Under the pieces are notes generated by a model, which had not been told where the DNA came from, searched no databases, and saw only the letters and a program-made list of their open reading frames with translations. DNA of 42,595 nt from CAZGXM01 sp964529795. Lineage in GTDB: Bacteria > Bacillota > JADQBR01. Location of the stretch: assembly GCA_964529795.1 (NCBI GenBank), contig CAZGXM010000012.1:1-42595 (forward strand), given 5' to 3'. This document shows positions 1 to 7,524 of the stretch, piece by piece (position 1 is the stretch's first letter; each line of letters begins with the position of its first letter). The position numbers and the translations under genes are program-made.

Positions 1-338
1 AAATAGCTATCTGTCTCAACTACTTCACTTTTATACCGATCTTGAAATAAATGGCCTCTTCTACTGTATTTCCAATTATACCAGTAAACATAACTTGCCC
101 CAATTCTGCGAAATGTGTTTCCTAAGTCTTCTTTCCCCTCTTTCATCAGTAAATGGATGTGATTACTCATTAAGCAATAAGCATATACTTCATATCCACT
201 GGTTTCTTTATATGCCTTAATTGTCTCAAGATATTTCTGATTGTCTTGATCATCTTCAAAGATCCGTTGTTTATTAATCCCCCTTAATACCACATGATAA
301 ATTCCTGAGCTGCTTTTCTTTCTAGCTCTTCTTGGCAT
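1..338 (-). CDS. REP-associated tyrosine transposase (RAYT, IS200/Y1 family), 3' end cut by window edge
   Basis: The minus-strand frame from the ATG at 338 stays open to the window edge (112 codons). It begins MPRRARKKSSSGIYHVVLRG, and SNHIHLL at residues 58-64 supplies the HUH metal-binding histidine pair (60 and 62) of Y1 transposases. The catalytic tyrosine should lie beyond the edge. The region LGNTFRRIGASYVYWYN and the HLFQDRYKSE motif are typical of RAYTs, single-strand DNA nucleases associated with short palindromic repeats. A GGTGAT ribosome site lies just upstream of the ATG. Forty-five bases upstream is a hairpin repeat of the ACCGTCCC type (383-409), its likely substrate. The gene is AT-rich compared with the housekeeping part of the window, consistent with accessory DNA. 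Whether it is intact cannot be seen. Confidence 0.85.
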   Translation of the reverse strand, partial: MPRRARKKSSSGIYHVVLRGINKQRIFEDDQDNQKYLETIKAYKETSGYEVYAYCLMSNHIHLLMKEGKEDLGNTFRRIGASYVYWYNWKYSRRGHLFQDRYKSEVVETDSY

Positions 339-382
339 AAAATCACCCTTGTCCAGGATAGCAGACATATGTGCATTCTGTC

Positions 383-409
383 AACACAAAAGAACCGTCC
401 CTTTGTGTT
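383..409. repeat. REP-like hairpin, subfamily A
   Basis: Perfect 8-bp arms AACACAAA and TTTGTGTT enclose the core AGAACCGTCCC. It lies between the transposase start (338) and the DUF2442 stop (417). The same core recurs at 1091, 1246, 1289 and 1341. The link to the transposase is inferred from proximity and hairpin shape. Confidence 0.75.
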
Positions 410-416
410 CCTGCTT

Positions 417-656
417 TTAGCGTTTTTCCACGCTTTTTTCATATAATATCTCCGGGTCAATATCCGCTTGATTACTCCATTCAATACTATCAAAACTTAC
501 TCTGACAGATCTAAATTTTTTCTCGTCCTTCAGTTCTTTAAAGATACCTTTATCTAAATAGGGCTTCATATCAAAAATTCTCTTTTCACCATTTTCAAAA
601 GTTAGAAGTAGTTGATAATCACTTAGCGGCTTTACATCTGTAATAGCTAGATACAT
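417..656 (-). CDS. DUF2442 family protein
   Basis: This 79-residue protein matches the DUF2442 pattern: N-terminal DVKPLSDYQLLLTFENGE, then RIFDMKPYLDKGIF and the closing SIEWSNQADIDPEILYEKS. DUF2442 proteins are small, beta-rich, of unknown biochemical function, and very often encoded beside DUF4160 proteins, as here. An AGGTG ribosome site sits about 7 bases before the ATG. It follows the DUF4160 gene by 18 bp, so the two are probably cotranscribed. The pair has been discussed as a toxin-antitoxin-like module, but nothing in the sequence proves this. Confidence 0.85.
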   Translation of the reverse strand: MYLAITDVKPLSDYQLLLTFENGEKRIFDMKPYLDKGIFKELKDEKKFRSVRVSFDSIEWSNQADIDPEILYEKSVEKR

Positions 657-674
657 AAATCAACACCTCCTATT

Positions 675-941
675 TTATTTCAGTGGCTCGATTTTAAAAG
701 GAAGTTCACTATTCATTGCTAAAGTCCAGTTTGCTAATAATTCTTCCTGTCTCAGCTCAGCCCATGCTAAAACAAGCTTGAGCTGTTTCTTCGGTAAATT
801 TCCTTCTTTCAATTCACAGCTTTTAATATCAATAACCGCCTTGTATTCTCCATAATAAGCATGAAAGTGTGGCGGGTTATGCTCATCAGGGGCACAAAAC
901 ATCCTGATTATTATTCCATAGAACATACTTATAGTAGGCAT
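675..941 (-). CDS. DUF4160 family protein
   Basis: This 88-residue protein has the DUF4160 signature: MPTISMFYGIIIRMF at the start, then the conserved EHNPPHFHAYYGEYKA with its His-Pro-Pro-His-Phe-His cluster, and LAWAELRQEELLANW near the C-terminus. The histidine cluster suggests metal binding or catalysis, but the function is not established. It is the first gene of a two-gene unit with DUF2442. A ribosome site AAGGGTG lies 7 bases before the ATG, and an extended -10 promoter candidate lies about 50 bp upstream. It is flanked by REP-like repeats on both sides, in keeping with an accessory island. Confidence 0.85.
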   Translation of the reverse strand: MPTISMFYGIIIRMFCAPDEHNPPHFHAYYGEYKAVIDIKSCELKEGNLPKKQLKLVLAWAELRQEELLANWTLAMNSELPFKIEPLK

Positions 942-991
942 TTAAAACACCCTTTTAAATTCGTTTTTTTGAATCGTTGCATTATATTTTT

Positions 992-1000
992 ATTATATCA
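992..1000 (-). promoter_or_regulatory. Candidate extended -10 promoter for DUF4160-DUF2442
   Basis: On the minus strand TGATATAAT gives a perfect TATAAT (992-997) with an upstream TG. A second TATAAT lies at 981-986. No good -35 hexamer is apparent, which is acceptable for an extended -10 promoter. It is correctly placed about 50 bp before the DUF4160 start. Confidence 0.45.
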
Positions 1001-1063
1001 CAAAAACCCATCTATAAAAGAACGTTTTAATGATCCAGTTCCGATAATGAAATTTATGTGGGC

Positions 1064-1273
1064 TAAATCAAGTGACCTGTCCGAAAAGCAACACAAAAAA
1101 CCGTCCCTCTGTGCCCTCNNNNNNNNNNNNNNNNNNNNNNNNNNNNNNNNNNNNNNNNNNNNNNNNNNNNNNNNNNNNNNNNNNNNNNNNNNNNNNNNNN
1201 NNNNNNNNNNNNNNNNNNTAAATCAAGTGACCTGTCCGAAAAGCAACACAAAAAACCGTCCCTCTGTGCCCTC
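1064..1273. repeat. Two identical 55-bp copies flanking an assembly gap
   Basis: Bases 1064-1118 and 1219-1273 are identical over all 55 positions and sit directly against the 100-N run. Each holds a REP core (1091-1114 and 1246-1269). Either this is a tandem duplication or both contig ends carry the same overlap and the gap is artificial. Confidence 0.85.
1119..1218. other. Assembly gap (100 N)
   Basis: A run of exactly 100 undetermined bases, the usual placeholder for a scaffold gap of unknown size. It lies inside the REP repeat cluster. Apart from repeats and this gap, the 490-bp stretch 942-1431 shows no gene. Confidence 0.95.
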
Positions 1274-1368
1274 TCAAAATGGAAACATAACACAAAAGAA
1301 CCGTCCCCTTGTGTTGCCTGCCCTCTCAAAATGGAAACATAACACACAAGAACCGTCCCCTTGTGCAC
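1246..1368. repeat. Cluster of three REP-like hairpins, subfamily A
   Basis: Cores AACCGTCCC occur at about 1246-1269, 1289-1315 and 1341-1366. The last two have inverted arms (AACACAA/TTGTGTT and CACAAG/CTTGTG) and share the same 26-bp lead-in starting CCCTCTCAAAATGG, so the units are tandemly amplified with about 52-bp spacing. A fourth unit lies before the gap at 1091-1114. They sit downstream of the S-layer terminator and downstream of no other gene. Confidence 0.75.
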
Positions 1369-1371
1369 AAT

Positions 1372-1400
1372 AAAGCAGCCCCTGAAACAGGGGCTGCTTT
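1372..1400 (-). terminator. Terminator hairpin of the S-layer gene
   Basis: A perfect 13-bp stem, AAAGCAGCCCCTG pairing with CAGGGGCTGCTTT, has a 3-base loop and lies 32 bp after the S-layer stop codon. On the minus strand it ends in GCTTTATTG, a modest U-tract. Confidence 0.8.
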
Positions 1401-1438
1401 AAAAGCTGCTGATTACTGTAAAAGCTGCTGATTACTGT
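1401..1438. repeat. Exact 19-bp tandem duplication spanning the S-layer stop codon
   Basis: AAAAGCTGCTGATTACTGT occurs twice head to tail at 1401-1419 and 1420-1438. The second copy contains the S-layer stop codon (1432-1434) and the first copy repeats that stop out of use. This suggests a recent slippage duplication at the gene's 3' end. Confidence 0.85.
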
Positions 1439-4377
1439 ACAGCAATAGTTTTAGTTACTATTTCCTTGACACTGCTGTCATATACAATTACCTTAACAAA
1501 TACTGGATTTTCGCTAACACCACTAATGGTAGCATTTCCGGATGCATCTAATATTCCGTATCCGCCAAGAGGCTCATTGGTATCTACATCATATACTCTT
1601 ACTGCAAATGCACCAGTTACATTTGTAACTGTAATTGTTAAGTCGGTACCACTATATGCTGCTGTGATCGCGGCTGTACTACTGCTACCGTTGTTATTGT
1701 CGTTATCCGGCTTGAAGAAGTCCTCTTCAATAATCAGTACATAGTTAATTGCATAGCCGTCATCATCTGTGTCGATAACTCTTACATAGTCATCTTTACC
1801 TGCGGTGGAAACAATCTTACCGTCGTCCAGGTTGAAGAATACTGTGTCACTGTTAATAATGTAACGCTTGCTATTGGTTGAATTTACATCAAAGCCTTTA
1901 ATTGCACTGCTGCTAACGCTGTCAACCTTCATTTGATCAACGACGTCGACATCCTCGAAACCAGTAAGGCCTGGCTGGTCTGCGGGAGCTTGCACTTCGT
2001 AAGCCATTACCTCAATCTTATCAATCTCGTCACCATCGGAGTCTACTGTGTACTGTACGAAGGAACGACGCGGTACGTCAGCATTAGACTTGTAGGTATG
2101 GACGTCGCCTTCTGCGTCCATAATCTTGATGGCATCATCATTACCTACGGAAGTAAACCCGGTTACCATTCCGAAGAGGTAATCGGAGGTGATGGAAGTA
2201 GAATCACCATCAGCATAGGTCGCAAAGATATAGTCTACTTCATCATCATCCACCAGGTAGTTGAACTTAACGTCATCTTTGTCGGCCAGCTTGGCAAAGG
2301 TGGTTACCCCTGCGTCATCAAGTTTGTAATAAGTATAAACTGCGTCTCTTACACTCTGCGTGATCACCTTTGTTACCGCGTCAAATACTACGGTATCTTT
2401 AGTTACCTTGAAGTAACCTTGACCGTCAATATAAACTAAATTATCATCTTTGTCTAAGTCAGAACTGCCATATTGTCCTGTTTTGGCAAGTCCGAAATCC
2501 GGATCATTGTTTAATAAGGTAATCTTGGTTAAGTCGTCACTGCTGTCTACTTGGTATTCAACAGCAATTACCTTGTTGCTGTCAGACAGTTGCAACTTAG
2601 CAACATCTGCATCAGTCATTTCACTGTTGGTTTGTTTCTTGCCATTTGCATCATACCAGCTGAAACTCACATCTTCGGGATCAAAGGTATACTGCTTGCT
2701 AACACCGTCTTTAGTCAATAAGGTCATTGTGTACTCGTCGCCTACGTATTCTGGTACCGGTGACTTCTCAATAATGGCTACGTTACGGCCGTAGACATCA
2801 GCGTCAGTAACCACATGGACAATTTTATCCTGAGCGTTCAGGTAAACGGTAGCATCTTCACCAACCAGGTCTTTGACATCGTCTGCATCAAGTTCTTCAA
2901 TATCTTCATTGTCATTAGTTGATAATGTAGCTATATCAGCTATATCATATTTCTTACCGTTAATCTCAAGGTCATACTTACCGAGAGTACCTATAGCGTC
3001 AGTGTTATAATCTTCAATCTCACCGGATACTTTTTTATCAAAAGCTTCGATGTAATAGGTATCTTTGTCAGTGTTTTCAAACACACGGATAACATCAAAT
3101 TCATCCAGTTTGTCAATACTTATTTCTGTACCATTCTTAACTATCAGATAATCCTCATCATCAAGGTCAAGTTCACTTTCGCCACCAGATAAGTCATAGT
3201 ACTCAATGACTTCATCGTCAACGTCTTTAACAAGATAAGTTTTATTTAGGGCAGCTGTGCTGCTGTAATCTTTGATGTCAGCGAAAATTACTTCGTCATC
3301 TTCGTTAAGAACTACTTTGATGTATGCATCATCCAGTTCACCGTCGAAATCTGCCAAGAAATCTTCGCCGCTATATTTTACGTTGTCAACGTAAATAACT
3401 GCGTCATTTAATACCTTGAAGGAATCATCTTCATCTTTAAGTGTAACTTTACCGGTTTTATAACCAACATTTTCATCCAAGGTATCAACTAGAGTCTCCT
3501 GGTCGTCATCTGCTGCCATCCAAACGATTTCGTCATCATCGTTAACCCAAAACTCAACGCGCTGACCTAAGAACTCGTTGGGATCAATCCCAGCAGCTAC
3601 AGTAAATGTGGTAGCTCGCTTGTAATCAGCAAATTCTAATTCATTACCTTCCAAATCGCCAATAGCAACCTTCGGAGTCTTATCAACTAGAGGCAGAACA
3701 CCATCATTATTATCATCTGCCCAGTCCTGATCAATTTGGTCAATATCAAAATATTCAGTAAGGACGGTTTCGCCTTCAGTTTCTTCATAAACAGTTTCGC
3801 TACCCCACTGAGTTTGCTTCATCAAGTCGATATCCAGAGCATTTGCTGCCATTTCAAAGACTTGCTCGCGAGTAGCAGGCACATTAGCTACAAAGCTTAC
3901 TCCGTCAGTCACACCGATAGTAGCAGCTTTGCTCAAGTAACTTGCAGGCCAATTAGCTTCACTAACTGATGGACCATAACCTAACATACGAACCAACATT
4001 GTAAGCGCTTCCGCATTGGTCACATTGGCTTCCGGCTTGAAAGTGCCATCAGGATAGCCTTTTACAATACCTTTACCAACTGCTACATTAATGTAACCAG
4101 TTGCCCAGTGGCCTTCACGGACATCGGTAAACGATGTACTTCCACCGGCAGCAACTTTTAAACCCAATTCACGGACAACCACTGCGGCAAATTCTGCACG
4201 GGTAATGTTATCATCCAAGCGTAGGCCGCCTTCATCGCCTTCAACAATTCCTAAAGCTTTTAATGTTGAGATTTTGGCATCATCACTAGTGGTACTAGCG
4301 GCACTGGCCAAGCCTGCAAAGCCGAGAACGAAAATTGCTACGGTCAAAAGTACGATAAGCTTTGAATACTTCTTCAT
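1432..4377 (-). CDS. S-layer homology (SLH) domain surface protein
   Basis: This secreted protein of 981 residues has a signal peptide (MKKYSKLIVLLTVAIFVLGF, cleavage probably after LASA-A near residue 26). Three SLH modules follow at roughly residues 30-80, 85-140 and 148-200, with TRAE-type motifs ITRAEFA, VTNAEAL and ATREQVF. SLH triplets bind pyruvylated secondary cell-wall polymer. The remaining 780 residues are very rich in Asp and Glu (runs such as DDDDE), typical of an assembled, possibly calcium-binding, S-layer. An Asn/Ser linker near residue 895 precedes a C-terminal Ig-like beta domain ending in TKTIAVQ. It has its own strong promoter, a long leader and its own terminator, as expected for an abundant surface protein. 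The family call is firm; that it is the main S-layer subunit is inference. Confidence 0.93.
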   Translation of the reverse strand: MKKYSKLIVLLTVAIFVLGFAGLASAASTTSDDAKISTLKALGIVEGDEGGLRLDDNITRAEFAAVVVRELGLKVAAGGSTSFTDVREGHWATGYINVAVGKGIVKGYPDGTFKPEANVTNAEALTMLVRMLGYGPSVSEANWPASYLSKAATIGVTDGVSFVANVPATREQVFEMAANALDIDLMKQTQWGSETVYEETEGETVLTEYFDIDQIDQDWADDNNDGVLPLVDKTPKVAIGDLEGNELEFADYKRATTFTVAAGIDPNEFLGQRVEFWVNDDDEIVWMAADDDQETLVDTLDENVGYKTGKVTLKDEDDSFKVLNDAVIYVDNVKYSGEDFLADFDGELDDAYIKVVLNEDDEVIFADIKDYSSTAALNKTYLVKDVDDEVIEYYDLSGGESELDLDDEDYLIVKNGTEISIDKLDEFDVIRVFENTDKDTYYIEAFDKKVSGEIEDYNTDAIGTLGKYDLEINGKKYDIADIATLSTNDNEDIEELDADDVKDLVGEDATVYLNAQDKIVHVVTDADVYGRNVAIIEKSPVPEYVGDEYTMTLLTKDGVSKQYTFDPEDVSFSWYDANGKKQTNSEMTDADVAKLQLSDSNKVIAVEYQVDSSDDLTKITLLNNDPDFGLAKTGQYGSSDLDKDDNLVYIDGQGYFKVTKDTVVFDAVTKVITQSVRDAVYTYYKLDDAGVTTFAKLADKDDVKFNYLVDDDEVDYIFATYADGDSTSITSDYLFGMVTGFTSVGNDDAIKIMDAEGDVHTYKSNADVPRRSFVQYTVDSDGDEIDKIEVMAYEVQAPADQPGLTGFEDVDVVDQMKVDSVSSSAIKGFDVNSTNSKRYIINSDTVFFNLDDGKIVSTAGKDDYVRVIDTDDDGYAINYVLIIEEDFFKPDNDNNNGSSSTAAITAAYSGTDLTITVTNVTGAFAVRVYDVDTNEPLGGYGILDASGNATISGVSENPVFVKVIVYDSSVKEIVTKTIAVQ

Positions 4378-4506
4378 ACCTCAAAAATCCCCCTTTGTAA
4401 TGTTTTTGGTTTCTCCTCAAACCTAAGTAAAGTAAAGCGGTTCGGACCGGTTTCTCTCTGGGCGATCCCTCCCTTCAAAGATTTTTTATGCAATTAACCC
4501 AAAGAC

Positions 4507-4577
4507 CTAAAGGTTTGACACCTTTAGAATATTTTAAGGCACCCCCGGCTCTCCTTAAGCAGGAGGCGCGCTTAAAA
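4507..4577 (-). other. Structured region in the S-layer mRNA leader
   Basis: On the minus strand, outer arms TTTTAAG (4571-4577) and CTTAAAA (4532-4538) enclose a hairpin CTCCT-GCTTA-AGGAG (4551-4565). A second hairpin follows, CTAAAGGT-GTCAA-ACCTTTAG (4507-4527). Together they look like a folded RNA element inside the roughly 340-nt leader. I do not recognise it as a known riboswitch class. The stretch 4378-4800 holds no gene. Confidence 0.5.
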
Positions 4578-4725
4578 TCAGACGTGAAGACAGAAAATTC
4601 CCGTATTTCGTATATGTATTCGCCTTGAAACTGCATTTACCTGCTTCTTCCAGTAGAAATTTTTGTATAATTTTAGCTTACCTGCCTAAAAATAATAATT
4701 ATGGCAAGTTTACCTTGCTTTTATA

Positions 4726-4753
4726 ATTATATCACAGGCTTTGGACAAGTCAA
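4726..4753 (-). promoter_or_regulatory. Strong housekeeping promoter of the S-layer gene
   Basis: On the minus strand TTGACT (4748-4753) is followed by a 16-bp spacer and a perfect TATAAT (4726-4731) preceded by TG, an extended -10. Transcription should begin near 4719, giving a leader of about 340 nt before the start codon. Confidence 0.75.
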
Positions 4754-4800
4754 TGTATAAATTCAATTGCTCAGGAGAGTATATGCATGTCTTGCAAGAC

Positions 4801-5532
4801 TTATGCTTTTCCTTTCAGTTTGGCCGCCAGCACCAGCAGCGCGAATTTTGGCAGTGCCAGCATGCGTTTGTACCGCCACGGTTCTTTCAGCAGGCGGTAG
4901 AGCCACTCCAGGTAAGTTTTTTGCATCCAGCGGGGAGCCCGCCTGGCCCTGCCCGCCAGGACGTCCAGACTGCCGCCAACTCCCATCTGCACCGGTACAC
5001 CCAGGGCCTCCTTGTTTTCCCTGATCCAGAATTCCTGCCCGGGTGCGCCCAGGGCCACCAGCAGGATGTCCGGGTTGGTCTCGGCGATATGCTCGCGCAT
5101 GGCATCCAATTCATCAGACGTCTGGTAGCCGTGATAGGTTCCCACAATTTTTAGTTTGGGGAATTTTTTTTGGAGGTTATTGGCCGCTTCCCGGGCCACC
5201 CCGGGTCTGCCGCCGTAGAAGAAAAGCCGCCAGCCTTCCTGCTGGGCTTTTTCCACCAGCGCCAGGATGAGGTCGATGCCGGTCACCCGTTCCCGCACCG
5301 GCCTGTTTAAAATCCGGGAAGCCCACACCACACCAGCGCCGTCCGCGGTGACCAGGTCCGCCTGGTTGATGGTGTCCAGCAAATTGCTGTCCTGCTGGGC
5401 GCGGTACAGGATTTCCGCGTTCAGGGTAATCACCTGGCGAGGTTTCCCTTTTACAATATAACTACTGATTTCGGAGACGATTTCTTGCATATTTTTTGTA
5501 GAAATTTTTGCCCCCAAAAGTGTAATATGCAT
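4801..5532 (-). CDS. tagA: WecG/TagA/CpsF family glycosyltransferase (GT26)
   Basis: The 243-residue protein spans the GT26 fold. The early ITLNAEILYRAQQD, the TADGAGVVWASR motif with the conserved Asp, FFYGGRPGVA, and the LGAPGQEFWI motif are family hallmarks. GT26 enzymes of the TagA/TarA type transfer N-acetylmannosamine from UDP-ManNAc to lipid-linked GlcNAc in wall-polymer synthesis, at the inner membrane face. I chose the ATG at 5532 because a GGGAGG site lies 8 bases upstream; an open frame extends 12 codons further but has no ribosome site. It is the last gene after two LCP ligases and is followed by the S-layer gene. wecB at 25-26.5 kb could supply its donor. Acceptor and exact product are inferred. 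Confidence 0.88.
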   Translation of the reverse strand: MHITLLGAKISTKNMQEIVSEISSYIVKGKPRQVITLNAEILYRAQQDSNLLDTINQADLVTADGAGVVWASRILNRPVRERVTGIDLILALVEKAQQEGWRLFFYGGRPGVAREAANNLQKKFPKLKIVGTYHGYQTSDELDAMREHIAETNPDILLVALGAPGQEFWIRENKEALGVPVQMGVGGSLDVLAGRARRAPRWMQKTYLEWLYRLLKEPWRYKRMLALPKFALLVLAAKLKGKA

Positions 5533-5586
5533 ATGTTTGCCCTCCCTGACCAGGAGACCGTATCTCAAGTGTTACGACTGCGAGAG

Positions 5587-6570
5587 TCAACGGCTCTCTT
5601 CCGGCGCGGTATTTTGAAACTCATTGAGGATCTTTTCCATTGCCGGGTAATCGGGTTTCCAGTAGCTCAACTCATCAATATACGTGGCTTCGCCGGGCAG
5701 GGTCGCGGCGTTGAGACTGCCGGCGTTGATATCGTTTAATTCCCTGGCCAGAAGCAGCATGTCCTTGAGGGTCAGGTCAGTCTTGACGTTTTCCCTCAGT
5801 TCCCCCACCAGTCCCGGCAGCTTCCAGACTGTCCTGACCTTTAATGCCTGGTCCAGCATCAGCCGCAGGAATCGCTGCTGGCGCTCCACGCGGCCGATAT
5901 CTCCCCGGCCGTCGCTGCGGAAACGCACATAGCCCAGGGCATCCTCGCCGTCCAGTGTCTGTAAACCCTTCTTGATATCAATATTTTCCGGCGGGTAGCG
6001 CATATCCTTTTCCACGTTTACCTCTATCCCGCCCAGCAGGTCAACAACATTGACAAAGCCCCGAAAGTCAACTTCCACGTAGCGGTCAATCTTGATCCCC
6101 AGCAGGCCTTCCACGGCGGTCTTTAAAAGGTCCGTACCGCCGTAGGCATGGGCGTGGTTGATTTTGGTATTGCCGTGGCCGGGTACCCTGGCGTAGGTAT
6201 CCCGGGGGACGGACAGAATGTTTACCTTCTGTTTATCCAGGTTGATGAAGGCCACCATGATGGTGTCGGAACGGCTGGCCTCTTTTTTCCGCCGGTCCAC
6301 GCCCACCAGCAGGACGGTCATGATCCGGTCGCCGCCGTTGCCCGGCGCCGTGATATCGTCAGGGGACTGTTCGCCGGCAAGCCGGCCGTCGTCCAGCCAG
6401 CTGTTGGACAGCGAATAGCCTATGTACATAAATGCAGCAAAAAAAACGAGAAAAACTGCCAGCCAGAAAAGGCCGCGGGGTTTCCGCTTCTCTTTTTGCT
6501 TCTTTCGCCTCTTCCTGGATGCTGTAGTTTCTCCCCAGAATTCCGTATCGTACTGATATTCTTCACGCAT
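5587..6570 (-). CDS. LytR-CpsA-Psr (LCP) family cell-wall polymer ligase
   Basis: This protein of 327 residues has a basic cytoplasmic N-terminus (RKRRKKQKEKRKPR), one membrane helix (about residues 33-54) and an extracellular LCP domain. The catalytic signature is complete: VGVDRRKKEASRSDTIM, LSVPRDT, KINHAHAYGG, GGIEV and the arginine-rich VRFRSDGRGDIGRVERQQ. LCP enzymes move wall polymers from undecaprenyl carriers to peptidoglycan. The ATG at 6570 has a GGAGGG site. It lies 19 bp after a second LCP gene and 54 bp before tagA, so the three are likely one operon for attaching a wall polymer. The polymer itself cannot be named from sequence. Confidence 0.92.
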   Translation of the reverse strand: MREEYQYDTEFWGETTASRKRRKKQKEKRKPRGLFWLAVFLVFFAAFMYIGYSLSNSWLDDGRLAGEQSPDDITAPGNGGDRIMTVLLVGVDRRKKEASRSDTIMVAFINLDKQKVNILSVPRDTYARVPGHGNTKINHAHAYGGTDLLKTAVEGLLGIKIDRYVEVDFRGFVNVVDLLGGIEVNVEKDMRYPPENIDIKKGLQTLDGEDALGYVRFRSDGRGDIGRVERQQRFLRLMLDQALKVRTVWKLPGLVGELRENVKTDLTLKDMLLLARELNDINAGSLNAATLPGEATYIDELSYWKPDYPAMEKILNEFQNTAPEESR

Positions 6571-6589
6571 GAAATCACCCTCCGGGTAA

Positions 6590-7489
6590 CTAACTCAATA
6601 ATTCCGCAGCTTTTTTGATGGACTCATCGCTTACCTCGTAATACCAGATGCCGTCAATCTTTTTGTTACGGCCCTGAAGCACTTCACTCTTTACAGTGGC
6701 AGAAGCCAGGTTTTTCCCCGCTTTGGCCAGTTTGGCCATCTCGGTTACCGGGATATTGGTCTCAATATTTTCCGCCACAGCTTCAATAAGCTGGGGCGCT
6801 TTGAAAATGTTTTTTGCCTGGAATAACTCTTCAATCAATAGCTTGATCACCTGCTGCTGGCGCCTGGCCCGGCCGATATCCCCTTCAATGGTACCGCGAA
6901 AACGGGAATAGGCCAGCGCGTCTTCGCCGTTTAATGTCTGCAGGCCCTTTTTCAAGTCAATCCCCTCCGGCGGGTAATGCATGTCAATGGGCACATCCAC
7001 TTCGATGCCGCCCACAATATCCACCAGGCGGACAAAGCCCCTGAAGTCCACAATGGCGTAATAGTCTATTTTAATGTTGAGTAAATCCTCCACCACCTGC
7101 TGGGCCAGTTCCACACCGCCGTACACATAGGCCGCATTGATCTTATCCCAGGCGCCCTTGATTTTTACCCGGGTGTCACGGGGAATGGAGACCAGGCTGA
7201 TCTCACCCTTGCCGGGGTTAACGCCGGCCACCATCATGGTATCGGTACGGCCGCGGAAGTCACTGTCCCTGCTGTCAATGCCCAGCACCAGTATATTCAT
7301 CTTCTTCGCCTCCGGCACGGTCTTTTCTCCCGCCTGGTATTCCTCTTCGGCAATGTGGGCACCCTTGGGAGCCTGCGTTTCTATATAATAGGCCAGGCCA
7401 AAGTAAAAGGTGCCGAGAAAAATCAGGCCGCCTAAAAACCATGCCAGAAATTTTTGCAGGAACCGGTCTTCGTGTTGTTGTCCAGTCAT
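6590..7489 (-). CDS. LytR-CpsA-Psr (LCP) family cell-wall polymer ligase
   Basis: The 299-residue protein has a membrane helix near residues 12-32 followed by an LCP domain with intact motifs: LGIDSRDSDFRGRTDTMM, VSIPRDT, KINAAYVYGG and SRFRGTIEGDIGRARRQQQ. The start is the ATG at 7489 (MTGQQHEDRF), which has AAGGAGG 6-7 bases upstream. The frame stays open 34 codons further, but that extension reads straight through a REPIN-like repeat and has no ribosome site. It is closely paralogous to the next gene downstream; two or more LCP paralogues with overlapping roles are usual in Gram-positives. It is probably the first gene of the LCP-LCP-tagA operon. Confidence 0.92.
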   Translation of the reverse strand: MTGQQHEDRFLQKFLAWFLGGLIFLGTFYFGLAYYIETQAPKGAHIAEEEYQAGEKTVPEAKKMNILVLGIDSRDSDFRGRTDTMMVAGVNPGKGEISLVSIPRDTRVKIKGAWDKINAAYVYGGVELAQQVVEDLLNIKIDYYAIVDFRGFVRLVDIVGGIEVDVPIDMHYPPEGIDLKKGLQTLNGEDALAYSRFRGTIEGDIGRARRQQQVIKLLIEELFQAKNIFKAPQLIEAVAENIETNIPVTEMAKLAKAGKNLASATVKSEVLQGRNKKIDGIWYYEVSDESIKKAAELLS

Positions 7490-7524
7490 ATCTTTAACCT
7501 CCTTCGAGGTTTGGTAGGTCCTCC

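Noticed and set aside
1064..1368. CRISPR-like repeats near the left edge
   Set aside because: Units are hairpins at irregular spacing with similar intervening sequence, better explained as REP elements.
4378..4720. Known riboswitch (c-di-GMP, SAM, cobalamin, fluoride) in the S-layer leader
   Set aside because: I compared the leader with the conserved cores I know and found no match; it is reported only as an unknown structured leader.
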